NCBI RefSeq assembly: GCF_000312665.1
Contig: NZ_HF536772.1
Span: 2,849,380 to 2,913,379, forward strand
DNA length: 64,000 bases
Direction: 5' to 3'
From: Rhizobium mesoamericanum STM3625
Lineage (GTDB): Bacteria > Pseudomonadota > Alphaproteobacteria > Rhizobiales > Rhizobiaceae
Positions 39,803 through 50,799 of the stretch are shown in pieces. Under the pieces are notes generated by a model, which saw only the letters and a list, made by a program, of their open reading frames with translations, was not told where the DNA came from and did not search any database. How positions within the stretch are numbered: position 1 is the first letter of the stretch; each line of letters opens with the position of its first letter. The position numbers were made by a program, and so were the translations under genes.

Positions 39803-40648
39803 TCACTTCCCGCGGCTATCTTGCGCCAGGCTGTCGTCGCCGGCGCGGCCGTTTTGCGGCACGATTGAACGCGCTCGCTTACCCTTGAAATAAGCCTGAA
39901 CCCATGGGTCGTCGCAGGCCAGCATGTCGTCGATCGATCCCTCGACCAACACCCGCTTCTTACCAAGAACGGCGATGCGGTCGCAGACCGAGAAAAGGCT
40001 GTCGAGGTCGTGTGTGACCATGTAGACGGTTAATCCAAGCGTGTCCCTGAGCCTTGCGATGAGCTCATCGAATTCCGCTGCCCCGATTGGATCGAGCCCT
40101 GACGTCGGCTCGTCGAGGAACACCAGTTCCGGGTCGAGCGCCAAGGCGCGAGCCAAAGCAGCACGTTTGATCATGCCGCCCGAAAGCTCCGACGGGTATT
40201 TGTCGGCAGCGTCCGCCGCGAGACCGACCAGCCGGATCTTCAGTTCAGCGAGTTCGTCCATCAGTGACTGGGGCAGGTCCAGATACTCGCGCATCGGTAC
40301 CTGGATGTTTTCCTTGACAGTCAGTGAGGAGAAAAGTGCCCCCTGCTGAAAAAGAACTCCGAGGCGCATGTCGAGCGCATTGCGTTGCGGCTCGTCCAGC
40401 TCATCGAAGTCCTGACCGAGAATCTTGATGGTCCCCGAGCGCCGCGGCAGCAGCCGAAGCACTGTCCGCATCAGGACTGACTTACCGGTTCCCGACGCGC
40501 CGACAAACCCTAGAATTTCGCCGCGATAGATATCGAGGTCCAGATTGTCGAGAACGACCTTCGACCCGAAACCGACCGTCACGCCGCGCGCAGACAGCAC
40601 GACATTCCGCCCCTCGTTGTTTCCGGTGTCTGTATGCTGTCCGTCCAC
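39803..40648 (-). CDS. Mla-type ABC transporter ATP-binding protein
   Basis: A 281-residue ATPase powering the lipid transporter. Walker A is GASGTGKS, the signature LSGGMIKRAALARAL, Walker B LVFLDEPTSGLDP and the switch histidine in VTHDLDSL. MlaF proteins carry this same signature variant. The start is a GTG: AAGGA lies six bases upstream, whereas the longer TTG reading has no spacing. Second gene of the operon. Confidence 0.93.
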   Translation of the reverse strand: MDGQHTDTGNNEGRNVVLSARGVTVGFGSKVVLDNLDLDIYRGEILGFVGASGTGKSVLMRTVLRLLPRRSGTIKILGQDFDELDEPQRNALDMRLGVLFQQGALFSSLTVKENIQVPMREYLDLPQSLMDELAELKIRLVGLAADAADKYPSELSGGMIKRAALARALALDPELVFLDEPTSGLDPIGAAEFDELIARLRDTLGLTVYMVTHDLDSLFSVCDRIAVLGKKRVLVEGSIDDMLACDDPWVQAYFKGKRARSIVPQNGRAGDDSLAQDSRGK

Positions 40649-40657
40649 GTACAATCC

Positions 40658-41827
40658 TTAGAAATTGATGGCCGCATAGAACATGGCAAAGAGCCCGTCC
40701 ATGAGGATAACGACGAAGATCGCCTTCACCACAGAGGCGGTCACATGCTGGCCAAGTGATTCGGCGCTGCCGCCTACCTTTAGGCCCTCGACCGCCGCCA
40801 CGATACCGATAACGAGCGCCATGAACGGCGCCTTGATCATTCCGGATAGGACGGTCGACAGCGTGATTGCTTCATGCAGGCGGGCGATGAAGTTCGCGAA
40901 GGTAATGCCGGAATAGGCCCACGCGACCACGGCTGCACCGGCAAGCGAGGCAAAGTTCGCAATGACGGTCAACAACGGTAGCGCTACGGTAAGGGCTACC
41001 AGGCGCGGGAAGATCAGCACGCCCACGGGATTGAGGCCCATCACCTTCAGGGCATCGACCTCCTCTCGCATCTTCATGGAGCCGATTTCGGCGGTGATGG
41101 CACTGCCCGAGCGACCGGCGATCATAATGGCCGTCAGGAGCACGCCGATTTCGCGAAGCTGCAGGATCCCGACGAGGTCGACGACGAAGACTTCGGCGCC
41201 GAAATAGCGCAGCTGGAAGGCGCCCTGCTGCGCGATGATCGCCCCGATCAGGAACGACATCAGCAATATGATCGGCACCGCGCGCACGCCCATATGGTCA
41301 ATCTGATTGACGATCGACGCCGGCGAGACCCCGCTGCCCCGTCCGAACTTCATCTGAGCGCCGCGCACGGCGGAGCCGAGAATATACATCGCGGCTTCGA
41401 GGTTGTTCCAGAGCTCGAAGGTGATCTTGCCGATCGGCGCAAAGATCCGCTCCAGCCAGCTTGCGCTTTGCTGCAGCTCCTGCTCGGGCTGCGGCCTGTC
41501 TTGCGAAAACTCCGCGATCATTTCGTCGATATGCGCATTGCTACCTTCGAAACGCACGGTTCCGCCGGCCCCTTCCACCTGCTTCTTCAGGCGGCACAGC
41601 AACCAGACACCGGCCGTATCGATATCCGTCACACCTGACAAGTCGAGGGTCACCTCTCCGATTTGGCCGGCAGTGAGCTTCTCGAACTCGCGCAAGACGA
41701 GATGCAGGTTAGCGCTTCGCCAGTTCCCCTCGATATGAACGAGCCGGCCGGAGCCATGGGTCTGGTCGTCCACATGCAGTGAAGCAGCGTTACGGGTTTC
41801 GGATTTCAAAACGCTTGTGTCTTTCAA
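40658..41827 (-). CDS. Mla-type ABC permease with N-terminal STAS domain
   Basis: A 389-residue inner membrane protein. Residues 25-105 form a STAS (MlaB-like) domain (VTLDLSGVTDIDTAGVWLL). The rest is the MlaE permease, with SPASIVNQIDHMGVRAVP, GAIIAQQGAFQLRYFGA and MKMREEVDALKVMGLNP. Fusion of MlaB and MlaE functions in one chain is common in alphaproteobacteria. The start is a TTG without a strong ribosome site; a second TTG six codons later is possible. First gene of the operon, divergent from the epimerase gene. Confidence 0.9.
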   Translation of the reverse strand: MKDTSVLKSETRNAASLHVDDQTHGSGRLVHIEGNWRSANLHLVLREFEKLTAGQIGEVTLDLSGVTDIDTAGVWLLCRLKKQVEGAGGTVRFEGSNAHIDEMIAEFSQDRPQPEQELQQSASWLERIFAPIGKITFELWNNLEAAMYILGSAVRGAQMKFGRGSGVSPASIVNQIDHMGVRAVPIILLMSFLIGAIIAQQGAFQLRYFGAEVFVVDLVGILQLREIGVLLTAIMIAGRSGSAITAEIGSMKMREEVDALKVMGLNPVGVLIFPRLVALTVALPLLTVIANFASLAGAAVVAWAYSGITFANFIARLHEAITLSTVLSGMIKAPFMALVIGIVAAVEGLKVGGSAESLGQHVTASVVKAIFVVILMDGLFAMFYAAINF

Positions 41828-41926
41828 GGCTTACGGCGACATTGCCGACTCGCGAACTAGCAGTTCGCCGCTTCGGATCAATATACCCAAGCCACATCAA
41901 ATTTCCATGCGCGCAGGATTGCAAAT

Positions 41927-42910
41927 ATGCCACGGTCGCTTGAAATTCAGACGGAATCCTTCCCCATCTTAGGCGCATTCACGATCTCGCGCGGTGCCAA
42001 AACGTCAGCAGACGTGATCCTCTGCACAATCCGCGAGCACGGTATCGTCGGCCAGGGCGAGTGCGTTCCCTATCGTCGTTATGGCGAGACTGTGGAAAGC
42101 GTCGCCGCCCAGATCGAAGCTGCAAGGCCACTGATCGAGGCGAGCCTAACACGCCAGGAGCTACAGCGTGCAATGCCACCTGGCGCCGCGCGCAATGCCG
42201 TTGACTGCGCCCTTTGGGATCTCGAAGCCAAGAGCTCAGGCAATTCGGTCATCAAAGACCTGGGCCTGACGAAGCCGAAACCTTTGACGACGGCCTTCAC
42301 GATTTCGCTCGGTGAACCTGATGTCATGGCAGGCCAGGCGCGTGCGAACGCCGATCGGGCGCTTTTGAAGATCAAGGTCGGTACCGGCGACGATGAACGC
42401 CGCATCCGCGCGGTTCGCGAGGCAGCACCCAATGCGGCGATCATTCTTGATGCCAACGAGGGCTGGCCTGAAGAGACGCTGGAGCATCATCTGCGCATCG
42501 CTGCCGAGATGCGCATCGCGCTCGTCGAACAGCCACTGCCCGCGGGCAAGGACGACCTCCTGGCGGAGATCCGCCGTCCTGTACTTGTTTGTGCGGATGA
42601 AAGCGTTCACCACACCGGTGACCTCGCGAGCCTTCGCGACCGCTACGATGCGATCAACATCAAGCTCGACAAGACTGGTGGCCTTACCGAAGCGCTGGCG
42701 ATGAAGAAGGAGGCGCAGCGGCTCGATTTCAAGATCATGGTCGGCTGCATGGTCGGCACGTCGCTGGCCATGGCGCCGGCCGTGTTGCTGGCGCAGGACG
42801 CTGAATTCGTCGATCTGGACGGACCGCTGCTCCTGGCTCGCGACCGCGAAGGAGGACTGCGCTACGCCGCTTCTCTCGTCTGGCCGCCGGAAACGACGCT
42901 CTGGGGCTGA
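41927..42910 (+). CDS. Enolase-superfamily dipeptide epimerase / DgcA-like racemase
   Basis: A 327-residue enzyme of the muconate-lactonizing subgroup. Catalytic acid-base lysine in LLKIKVGTGD, metal ligands in ILDANEGW (D), LVEQPLP (E) and CADESVH (D), and the second lysine in INIKLDKTGG are all present. Relatives epimerize L-Ala-D/L-Glu from peptidoglycan or racemise N-acyl-Glu (DgcA); I cannot separate these by sequence alone. Its 3' end overlaps the convergent MFS gene by 49 bases. Confidence 0.85.
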   Translation: MPRSLEIQTESFPILGAFTISRGAKTSADVILCTIREHGIVGQGECVPYRRYGETVESVAAQIEAARPLIEASLTRQELQRAMPPGAARNAVDCALWDLEAKSSGNSVIKDLGLTKPKPLTTAFTISLGEPDVMAGQARANADRALLKIKVGTGDDERRIRAVREAAPNAAIILDANEGWPEETLEHHLRIAAEMRIALVEQPLPAGKDDLLAEIRRPVLVCADESVHHTGDLASLRDRYDAINIKLDKTGGLTEALAMKKEAQRLDFKIMVGCMVGTSLAMAPAVLLAQDAEFVDLDGPLLLARDREGGLRYAASLVWPPETTLWG

Positions 42911-44082
42911 AGATAGTAAGCCACGATGACCAGGCTTAGCCCAGTCACCGCGACCAGGGCCATGACGTAGTAGCTTGCAAGCCCCAGCCACGCATAGACA
43001 TAACCGGAGGCAATCGTCATCAGACCCATGAACATCCCGTTGTAAAAGAAATAGGCGCCCTGTGCAGACGATTCCTGGGTCTCCTGCACGGAGGCGACGA
43101 TCCTTCTCTGCACGCCGGTATGCACAAAGGCGTAGGTACAGGAATGCATGCACTGGAGCAGAAAGAAACCCAAAAAACCCCAGTGCATCGGGAACAGGAT
43201 CCAGCGACAGACGCTGACCGCCGCACCAAACCGGATCAGCGTCCAGGCACTGAAACGACGGCTAAGCCGCCTGGACAGAAAGAACACCGTTACCTCGGCC
43301 GCAACGCCGGCGCTCCAAAGGATTGCGATCTGTGTCCCCGAGAAACCGAGATCGCGCCAATAGAGAGACGCAAACGCCTGTAGGACAGCGTGACTCGACT
43401 GTTGGATTGCGACGCCGATCAGCAATGCAAGCAGATGTGGTTGGCGCAGCGAACTGCCGGTCGCCGCTGAAATGTCGACGGGCGTTCCGCGCCTGCGTGT
43501 CGGACCGATTCGTGGACAATAGAGCGCCATGACAACCGTTGTCACGAAACCAAAGGTCATGACCGGCAGCACCATCTCGCCGCCCCAGTGCCCAATCAAT
43601 TGCCCGCCGATCAGGGTTGAGACGATGAACGCGACCGAACCCCATACCCGCATTGACCCGTAATCCAGCCCCCAGCGCCTGACACCGGAAATCACGATCG
43701 ACTCGACAACCGGGACGTAGCAGGCAAAGGTCGCGCCCTGAACCGTGTAGACGATCAGGACCGGCCAGAATGTATTCGTCCAGTTAAGCGCGATCGCCGT
43801 CAGCAGCGATAGACAGCCTGAAACGAGAAGCACATCGGCGCGCTCTTTCATCCGGTCGGCATACATCGCGACGATCGGAGCGACGAGCACACGTACCACC
43901 ATCGGCACGGCGAGAATGACGCCGATCTCATGATCGTCGAACGCGTGCAGCGCAAGCCACATCGGGAAGAACGGCAGGGCAACGCCATTGACGAGCAAAG
44001 GCGCACAATAGGACAAGGCACTGAGCAGACGGAAGCGCGGTGGTGCCCCCTCATTTGCCGGAGGATTTTGCACGGGAATCAT
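42862..44082 (-). CDS. MFS transporter (PPP/MFS_1-like)
   Basis: A 406-residue membrane protein with about twelve helices, beginning with RLLSALSYCAPLLVNGVALPFFPMW-like hydrophobic segments typical of the MFS_1-like phenylpropionate-permease group. Loop motif MYADRMKERAD follows helix 2. The substrate is unknown. The ATG at 44082 was used; a GTG twelve codons upstream, with TAGG before it, is also possible. It converges on and overlaps the epimerase gene. Confidence 0.8.
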   Translation of the reverse strand: MIPVQNPPANEGAPPRFRLLSALSYCAPLLVNGVALPFFPMWLALHAFDDHEIGVILAVPMVVRVLVAPIVAMYADRMKERADVLLVSGCLSLLTAIALNWTNTFWPVLIVYTVQGATFACYVPVVESIVISGVRRWGLDYGSMRVWGSVAFIVSTLIGGQLIGHWGGEMVLPVMTFGFVTTVVMALYCPRIGPTRRRGTPVDISAATGSSLRQPHLLALLIGVAIQQSSHAVLQAFASLYWRDLGFSGTQIAILWSAGVAAEVTVFFLSRRLSRRFSAWTLIRFGAAVSVCRWILFPMHWGFLGFFLLQCMHSCTYAFVHTGVQRRIVASVQETQESSAQGAYFFYNGMFMGLMTIASGYVYAWLGLASYYVMALVAVTGLSLVIVAYYLQPQSVVSGGQTREAA

Positions 44083-44244
44083 GGAGTGGACCTGTAGGAA
44101 CTGGACGTTGCCTAACACGTCAACCTAAGGGCGACCATGGCAAGAAATTGCCCAACTGAAACGTTTTAGAAAATAAATAAGGCCTGTCGCAAAGACACAA
44201 CGCACGCAGTTGGCTCGGTGGATTACGCGGCCCGCAAGACGCTT

Positions 44245-45051
44245 CTAGGCGGCCTGCTGCGCGACGTCCTTTTCGCGATGACCGATCGCCAGCGGGACCG
44301 ACTGTATATCACTCATGCTGCGCCACTCGATCAATTCAAAGGTGCCGTCTGCATGCTCGGCGATCGCCGTGCAGCTTTCGACCCAGTCTCCGGTATTGAT
44401 GTAGCGGATCCCATCCATTTCTTCGATCACCGCATGGTGAATGTGGCCACAGATGACGCCGTCCGCACCATGTTTGCGGGCTTCGTCAGCGACGACGCGC
44501 TGGAACTCGCCGATGAAGTTGACCGCATGCTTGACCTGAAGCTTGGCCCACGCGGAAAACGACCAGTAAGGCATTCCCATTCGGCGGCGGATCGCTGCAA
44601 GGCCAATGTTGATCATGATTGCCATGTCGTATGCCCAGTCACCGAGATAGGCGAGCAGACGAGCGTTGCGCACAACGACGTCGAACTCGTCGCCATGCAG
44701 CACGAGGTACCTCTTGCCGTCAGCGGCTTCATGCATGATGCGCTCGGCAACCTCGATGCCCCCGAAATGGGTGCCTGGAAAGTCTCGAAGGAATTCGTCA
44801 TGATTGCCGGGAATATAGATGACCCGCGTGCCCTTGCGCGCCTTGCGCAGCAGCTTCTGAACGACGTCGTTGCAATCCTGTGGCCAGTACCAGCTGCGCT
44901 TTAGCCGCCAGCCGTCTATGATATCGCCGACGAGGACGATGGTATCCGCCTCGTGATGCTTGAGAAAATCCAACAGGAAGTCCACCTTCGCGGCCTTGGA
45001 GCCGAGATGCACATCGGAAATGAAAAGCGTACGGAAGTGCCGCGTATCCAT
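44245..45051 (-). CDS. LpxH-like metallophosphoesterase (UDP-2,3-diacylglucosamine diphosphatase family)
   Basis: A 268-residue calcineurin-like phosphoesterase. The metal-binding motifs are all visible: LFISDVHLGS (N-terminus), LVGDIIDGW, IPGNHDEFLR, LVLHGDEFD and VICGHIHHA. The spacing fits the LpxH-like group that hydrolyses UDP-diacylglucosamine, but rhizobia generally use other enzymes for lipid A, so the true substrate is open. GAGGGA precedes the ATG. Divergent from dme. Confidence 0.85.
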   Translation of the reverse strand: MDTRHFRTLFISDVHLGSKAAKVDFLLDFLKHHEADTIVLVGDIIDGWRLKRSWYWPQDCNDVVQKLLRKARKGTRVIYIPGNHDEFLRDFPGTHFGGIEVAERIMHEAADGKRYLVLHGDEFDVVVRNARLLAYLGDWAYDMAIMINIGLAAIRRRMGMPYWSFSAWAKLQVKHAVNFIGEFQRVVADEARKHGADGVICGHIHHAVIEEMDGIRYINTGDWVESCTAIAEHADGTFELIEWRSMSDIQSVPLAIGHREKDVAQQAA

Positions 45052-45296
45052 ATTGTCCCTCACAGCATGCTGCCCGTGTCCAATCGTTCACCTTTCTCTC
45101 CAAAACCAGAGTCGTGTTTCAGGATGATGACATGCCGGTGCGCCGGCTGATTTTCCCAGTTGCCATCGAGCCTCGACGCAACGCCGGCAGATTTGCGCTG
45201 TTTTCGCATTTCGAACGGAAATTCCAACTGTTCCCCCATCCCGTTTGATGTATTGAAGGCATTTCAAAGAGAGCATGCGGCAGCCCGGAGGCGATG

Positions 45297-47609
45297 ATGG
45301 ATCATCAGGAAAAGTCCAAGACGGAAAAGAATTTGGTAGGTGGGAGCCTGGATGAGCAGGCGCTCTACTTCCATCGCTATCCGCGTCCTGGCAAGGTTGA
45401 GATCCAGGCGATCAAGCCTCTCGGCAACCAGCGCGACCTGGCGCTTGCCTATTCCCCCGGCGTAGCAGCACCCTGTCTGGCAATCCGCGACAACCCAGAG
45501 ACGGCCGCCGATTATACCTCCCGTGCAAATCTGGTAGCGGTCATTTCCAACGGTACGGCCGTTCTCGGCCTCGGCAATATCGGCCCGCTGGCATCGAAGC
45601 CGGTCATGGAGGGCAAAGCCGTCCTCTTCAAAAAGTTCGCCAACATCGACGTCTTCGATATCGAGGTCGATGCATCGAGCGTGGAGCAGATGGTCTCGAC
45701 CGTCGCTTCGCTCGAGCCGACCTTCGGCGGCATCAATCTCGAAGACATCAAGGCGCCGGAATGTTTCGAGATCGAACGTCGGCTCCGCGAGACCATGAAG
45801 ATCCCGGTCTTCCATGATGACCAACACGGCACCGCTATCATCGTCGCTGCCGCGATCCTCAATGGCCTGGAACTTGCAAACAAGAAGATTGACGAAGTCA
45901 AGATCGTCGCATCCGGAGCAGGCGCCGCCGCCCTCGCCTGCCTCAATCTCCTCGTCACGCTTGGTGCCAAGCGCGAAAACATCTGGGTCCATGACATCGA
46001 AGGCCTGGTCTACGAAGGCCGCACCGAATTGATGGACGAATGGAAGAGCGTCTACGCCCAGAAGAGTGACACGCGCATGCTTGCCGAAAACATCGGCGGC
46101 GCCGACGTCTTCCTTGGCCTTTCCGCAGCAGGCGTGCTGAAGCCGGAATTGCTGGCGCAGATGGCCGAAAACCCGCTGATCATGGCGCTCGCCAACCCCA
46201 CGCCCGAAATCATGCCCGATCTCGCCCGCGCTGCCCGTCCCGATGCGATGATCTGCACCGGTCGCTCCGACTTCCCGAACCAGGTGAACAACGTTCTCTG
46301 CTTCCCATATATTTTCCGGGGTGCCTTGGATTGTGGGGCGGTGACTATCAACGAAGAAATGAAGATGGCGGCCGTGCGCGCCATCGCGGCACTTGCGCGT
46401 GAGGAACCCTCCGACGTCGCCGCCCGCGCCTATTCGGGTGAAACGCCCGTCTTCGGCCCGAACTACCTAATCCCCTCACCCTTCGACCCGCGCCTGATCC
46501 TGAGGATTGCCCCGGCCGTAGCGAAAGCCGCGGCCGAAAGCGGTGTCGCCCTGCGTCCGATTACCGATTTCGACGCCTATCTCGACCAGCTCAACCGTTT
46601 CGTCTTCCGCTCGGGCTTCATTATGAAGCCGATTTTTGCGGCGGCGAAGACTGCCGAGCGCAAGCGGGTAATCTTCTCCGAAGGGGAAGACGAACGCGTC
46701 TTGCGCGCCGCGCAGGTGCTACTCGAGGAAGGCATTGCCGAGCCGATTCTGATTGGCCGCCCTACGGTCATCGAAACACGTCTGCAACGCTACGGCCTGC
46801 GCATCCGGCCGCTGGCCGATTTTGACGTCATCAACCCGGAAGACGATCCGCGCTTTCGCGAATACGTCGAACTCTACTTCTCGCTGGTTGGACGTCGAGG
46901 CGTCATTCCGGAGGCCGCGCGCACGATCGTTCGTACCAACACGACTGTCATCGGCGCGCTGGCGCTGAAGCGAGGCGAAGCCGATGCACTCATCTGCGGC
47001 CTTGAAGGCCGTTATGAGAAGCATCTACGCGACGTCCGTCAGATCATCGGCAAGAGGCAGGACGTGCGCGACTTCTCGGCACTCAGTCTGCTGATTTCAC
47101 AGCGCGGCGCCACCTTCTTCACGGACACCTACGTCACCTTCAATCCGAGCGCGGAAGAGATCGCCGAGTCCGCGGTTCTCGCTGCCGAGGAAATCAAACG
47201 CTTCGGCATTACGCCGCGCGCTGCCCTTGTGTCCCACTCGAACTTCGGTTCCCGTGAGTCCGAAAGCGCGACGAAGATGCGTGCCGCTCTAAAGCTCGTG
47301 CGGGAAGCCGCCCCGGATCTCGAAGTGGACGGCGAAATGCATGGTGAAAGCGCGATCTCCGATGCCCTGCGCAAGCGCGTCATGCCTGACACGACCCTGC
47401 ACGACGAAGCAAACCTGCTGGTCTTCCCGAACCTTGACGCAGCCAATATCACTCTAGGTGTCGTAAAGTCGATGATTGACGGGTTGCATGTCGGGCCGAT
47501 CCTGCTTGGCGCCGCGCTGCCGGCGCACATCCTGGCGCCCTCGGTGACCTCGCGCGGCGTCGTCAACATGGCCGCGCTCGCCGTCGTCGAGGCTTCACAG
47601 CCAGCCTGA
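45297..47609 (+). CDS. dme: Malic enzyme with C-terminal phosphotransacetylase-like domain (DME type)
   Basis: Oxidatively decarboxylates malate to pyruvate, a key step in dicarboxylate use by rhizobia. Residues 1-430 are the malic enzyme ([25 protein letters not shown]-binding [22 protein letters not shown]). Residues 445-770 form a phosphotransacetylase-like domain ([16 protein letters not shown], then [11 protein letters not shown]) that is probably regulatory. The 770-residue length and sequence resemble Sinorhizobium DME rather than TME. The second of two adjacent ATGs was used because GGAGG then lies five bases upstream. Confidence 0.93.
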   Translation: MDHQEKSKTEKNLVGGSLDEQALYFHRYPRPGKVEIQAIKPLGNQRDLALAYSPGVAAPCLAIRDNPETAADYTSRANLVAVISNGTAVLGLGNIGPLASKPVMEGKAVLFKKFANIDVFDIEVDASSVEQMVSTVASLEPTFGGINLEDIKAPECFEIERRLRETMKIPVFHDDQHGTAIIVAAAILNGLELANKKIDEVKIVASGAGAAALACLNLLVTLGAKRENIWVHDIEGLVYEGRTELMDEWKSVYAQKSDTRMLAENIGGADVFLGLSAAGVLKPELLAQMAENPLIMALANPTPEIMPDLARAARPDAMICTGRSDFPNQVNNVLCFPYIFRGALDCGAVTINEEMKMAAVRAIAALAREEPSDVAARAYSGETPVFGPNYLIPSPFDPRLILRIAPAVAKAAAESGVALRPITDFDAYLDQLNRFVFRSGFIMKPIFAAAKTAERKRVIFSEGEDERVLRAAQVLLEEGIAEPILIGRPTVIETRLQRYGLRIRPLADFDVINPEDDPRFREYVELYFSLVGRRGVIPEAARTIVRTNTTVIGALALKRGEADALICGLEGRYEKHLRDVRQIIGKRQDVRDFSALSLLISQRGATFFTDTYVTFNPSAEEIAESAVLAAEEIKRFGITPRAALVSHSNFGSRESESATKMRAALKLVREAAPDLEVDGEMHGESAISDALRKRVMPDTTLHDEANLLVFPNLDAANITLGVVKSMIDGLHVGPILLGAALPAHILAPSVTSRGVVNMAALAVVEASQPA

Positions 47610-47731
47610 TTTGCGCCAGATCTCGAAAATGCGGTAAGATTCCGACCGCAGCTTGTTAAGACAAACGAACTAGCAATGAAGGTGCGGCGGGACGCCGCGC
47701 CCGATGACCTCATCACCGATGGGACGATGCC

Positions 47732-48808
47732 TTGAACCGCTGGATTCTGTCACTCGCAACCGCCCTTGCACTCACCAGCCCGACCCAAGCCCAGATGCCG
47801 GGGATCTGCGGTGACCTTCGCGCCCGCCTCGCCGATCTGCCGCAAATCATCGGCAGCACGCCCGAGGTGCGCAAATTCGCCGGTGCCATCGCCGAACAGA
47901 ACCTCGAGCTTCGCAAGCTCCGTAGCGATCTGCGCCAAAACGGCTGCACAAGCGGTAGCATGGTCGTGATCGGGGACGATGACGGCTACTGCGGTGAGCT
48001 TGAGCGCGCGGAAACCAAGATGGTCGACAATATCCATTATCTGCAGCAGCGGCGCGACGAACTGCGCGGCCAGAGCGATGATGTGCGAACGAGAAATGAA
48101 CTGCTTGCCGCGCTCGACGACAATGGCTGCAATGAGGAGCAGTGGCCTGAGGACCGCGCCGATGGATATTCTCCGCCGCCGAGCATCGAGGATCAGGCGA
48201 TGCGAAACGACACTTTCATACCTTTGGGCAGTGGTCCCAACCAGCGTCGATACGGTTTCGGCATGTCTACGCTCTCTCATCTGAACACCGTCTGCGTACG
48301 CACCTGTGACGGAGGCTTTTTCCCGCTAAGCTCGAACGCGACCTCACAGGACTTCGTGCGTGATGCTGATACCTGCGCGAAGATGTGTCCCGGCATCGAC
48401 ACCGAGCTTTTCTACCGTGACGTCTCCAGCACCGAGACATCTCAGATGATTTCGGCCGCGACGGGCGCTCCCTACAGCGCGATGCCGAATGCCTTCGCCT
48501 ATAAGAACCGTAAGCCTGGCGAAAAATCGTCCTGCAGTTGCAATCTCAACGCTTATTACGAAGAGATGCGGAAAAGCCAATCGATTGGCGAGCCGCCGCA
48601 ACAAGGATCGATCACCACGATCCAAACCAAGAAGCCCGAGCCGGAGAGCAAGGTCGTCGCCCCGGCCGCGCCGAGGCCGCAGGTGGAAGACAGGCCATAC
48701 GATCCGGGCAAGGTACGCCAGATTGGTCCTCAGTTCCTGGCTGGCGACCAAGGTACGATCGACCTCAAGAACCCGGCAAAGCCAGGGCCGCAGCCGCAGC
48801 AACAATAG
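47732..48808 (+). CDS. Exported DUF2865-family protein
   Basis: A 358-residue protein with a signal peptide (WILSLATALALTSPTQA). The mature N-terminal part is a helical domain with a CGDL...NGC pattern. The C-terminal part carries the DUF2865 signature VCVRTCDGGFFPLSSNAT with several cysteines (TCAKMCPG, SCSCNLN) and ends in a proline-rich tail. Function is unknown. The start is TTG; no ATG is available in frame near the signal sequence. Confidence 0.8.
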   Translation: MNRWILSLATALALTSPTQAQMPGICGDLRARLADLPQIIGSTPEVRKFAGAIAEQNLELRKLRSDLRQNGCTSGSMVVIGDDDGYCGELERAETKMVDNIHYLQQRRDELRGQSDDVRTRNELLAALDDNGCNEEQWPEDRADGYSPPPSIEDQAMRNDTFIPLGSGPNQRRYGFGMSTLSHLNTVCVRTCDGGFFPLSSNATSQDFVRDADTCAKMCPGIDTELFYRDVSSTETSQMISAATGAPYSAMPNAFAYKNRKPGEKSSCSCNLNAYYEEMRKSQSIGEPPQQGSITTIQTKKPEPESKVVAPAAPRPQVEDRPYDPGKVRQIGPQFLAGDQGTIDLKNPAKPGPQPQQQ

Positions 48809-48814
48809 CCGCCC

Positions 48815-49507
<693 letters not shown>

Positions 49508-49557
49508 CTATCCCCAACAACACAACCGCCCGCCGTCCACGCGGGCCAGTCTATGAT

Positions 49558-49728
49558 GTCAGGCCGGTCTTCTGACTTGGCGTCATCCGACTGCCGCGCC
49601 TTCCCGGTGTTTCACCAGTGGCGTGTTGCGGCAGTCGTCAGCCTTACAGCGTTGGGCACGTTTCGGTCTCTCACCGAATTCCCGATTCTCCCACCTGGGG
49701 CGGGCACCTGACGGTGGCTCTATGCCCG
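49558..49728 (-). ncRNA. Cobalamin riboswitch upstream of bluB
   Basis: Read on the minus strand, the region contains the family landmarks in order: GGTGCCCGCC, GGGAATTCGGTGAGA, the CTGTAAGGCTGACGA segment, the B12 box GCCACTGG, GGGAAGG, and the closing CCAAGTCAGAAGACC. Complementary GACTGCCGC / GCGGCAGTC arms form an internal stem. It is expected to shut off bluB when adenosylcobalamin is abundant. Confidence 0.95.
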
Positions 49729-49751
49729 CAAAAATCGCTCGATGCAATCCT

Positions 49752-50603
49752 TCAATCAGAGACGGGGTAATAACGCACATAGGCGAACTCATCGCCGGAT
49801 GGCGACCAGTTTGGCACGTTGATTGTCCCCTGCCCGCCGAAGAGATCAAAGAGTATCGTGGGATTGCCCCCGTCCATATCCATCAGCCGCAGACGAACAT
49901 GAAGGTCGCGCGGATGGTCGAAAACATCAGGATCGTAGGAAAGGAAGAGGACCTTGTCGTTGTTGGGCGAGGGATGGGCAAACCAGTTCCCATAGTTGTC
50001 ATTGGTGACCTGTTCTAGCCCGGTCCCGTCGGGATGGATCCGCCAGATCTGCATGAGGCCAGTGCGACTGGAATTGAAGTAGATCCAACGACCGTCAGCG
50101 GAATAGTCCGGCCCGTCATTGCGTCCCTCGCCGTGCGTCAGCCGTTTTTCTTCGCCGCCATCCACGGAAATCGAGTAGATATCGAAGAAGTCGTTGCGGA
50201 TGCCGCAATAGACCAGTTGTTTCCCGTCAGGCGACCAGCCGTGCCAATAGGACGGCTGATTTTGCGTCACCAGACGCGGCATCCCACCTTCGGCCGGAAG
50301 CACATAAATCGTCGACTTCCCGAACTCGGTCTTGTCAGAGATGACGATCTGGCGGCCATCCGGCGAAATGCCATGATCGTTGTTGCAGGCTTTGGCAAAG
50401 CCGGTATCGACTTTCTCGACCCTGCCCGAACCGTCAAGCGCCAGTCGATATAGAAGTCCGCCGCCGTTCAACAGAAGATAGCTGCCGTCGGGTGCAAAGT
50501 TGGGCGCCTCCACGAGTTGCGGCGTTTGCCAAACAACCCGTGCCTTGCCTGTCCTGATGTTGTAGATCTCCACGGAACTTCGCAATCTGAACCCTCCTGA
50601 CAT
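49752..50603 (-). CDS. TolB-like beta-propeller (PD40) protein
   Basis: A 283-residue protein made of repeated beta-propeller blades, seen as APNFAPDGSYLLL, GISPDGRQIVI, GWSPDGKQLVY, DYSADGRWIYF and SPSGDEFAYV. No signal peptide is visible, so it is probably cytoplasmic, unlike TolB. GGAG precedes the ATG; a longer in-frame start lacks support. Function unknown; blades commonly bind partners or metal. It stands alone between bluB and the phosphoglycerol transferase. Confidence 0.8.
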   Translation of the reverse strand: MSGGFRLRSSVEIYNIRTGKARVVWQTPQLVEAPNFAPDGSYLLLNGGGLLYRLALDGSGRVEKVDTGFAKACNNDHGISPDGRQIVISDKTEFGKSTIYVLPAEGGMPRLVTQNQPSYWHGWSPDGKQLVYCGIRNDFFDIYSISVDGGEEKRLTHGEGRNDGPDYSADGRWIYFNSSRTGLMQIWRIHPDGTGLEQVTNDNYGNWFAHPSPNNDKVLFLSYDPDVFDHPRDLHVRLRLMDMDGGNPTILFDLFGGQGTINVPNWSPSGDEFAYVRYYPVSD

Positions 50604-50799
50604 CGACTCCGCCAGACCTACGACGGTCCACCACTCAGCACAAGTAAATGCGCCGGGCCAGTTTTGGCTCGGGACACGTCTCTTGGGCGAGCGGTCCTTA
50701 TCCACCAATCACAAATTTGGGAAACCTCACGGTTCATCTAGCGTTCATGACGGGGATGTGACAGTTCGGTGAAGCTTTTATGACGTTGGAGTTTTCCAG

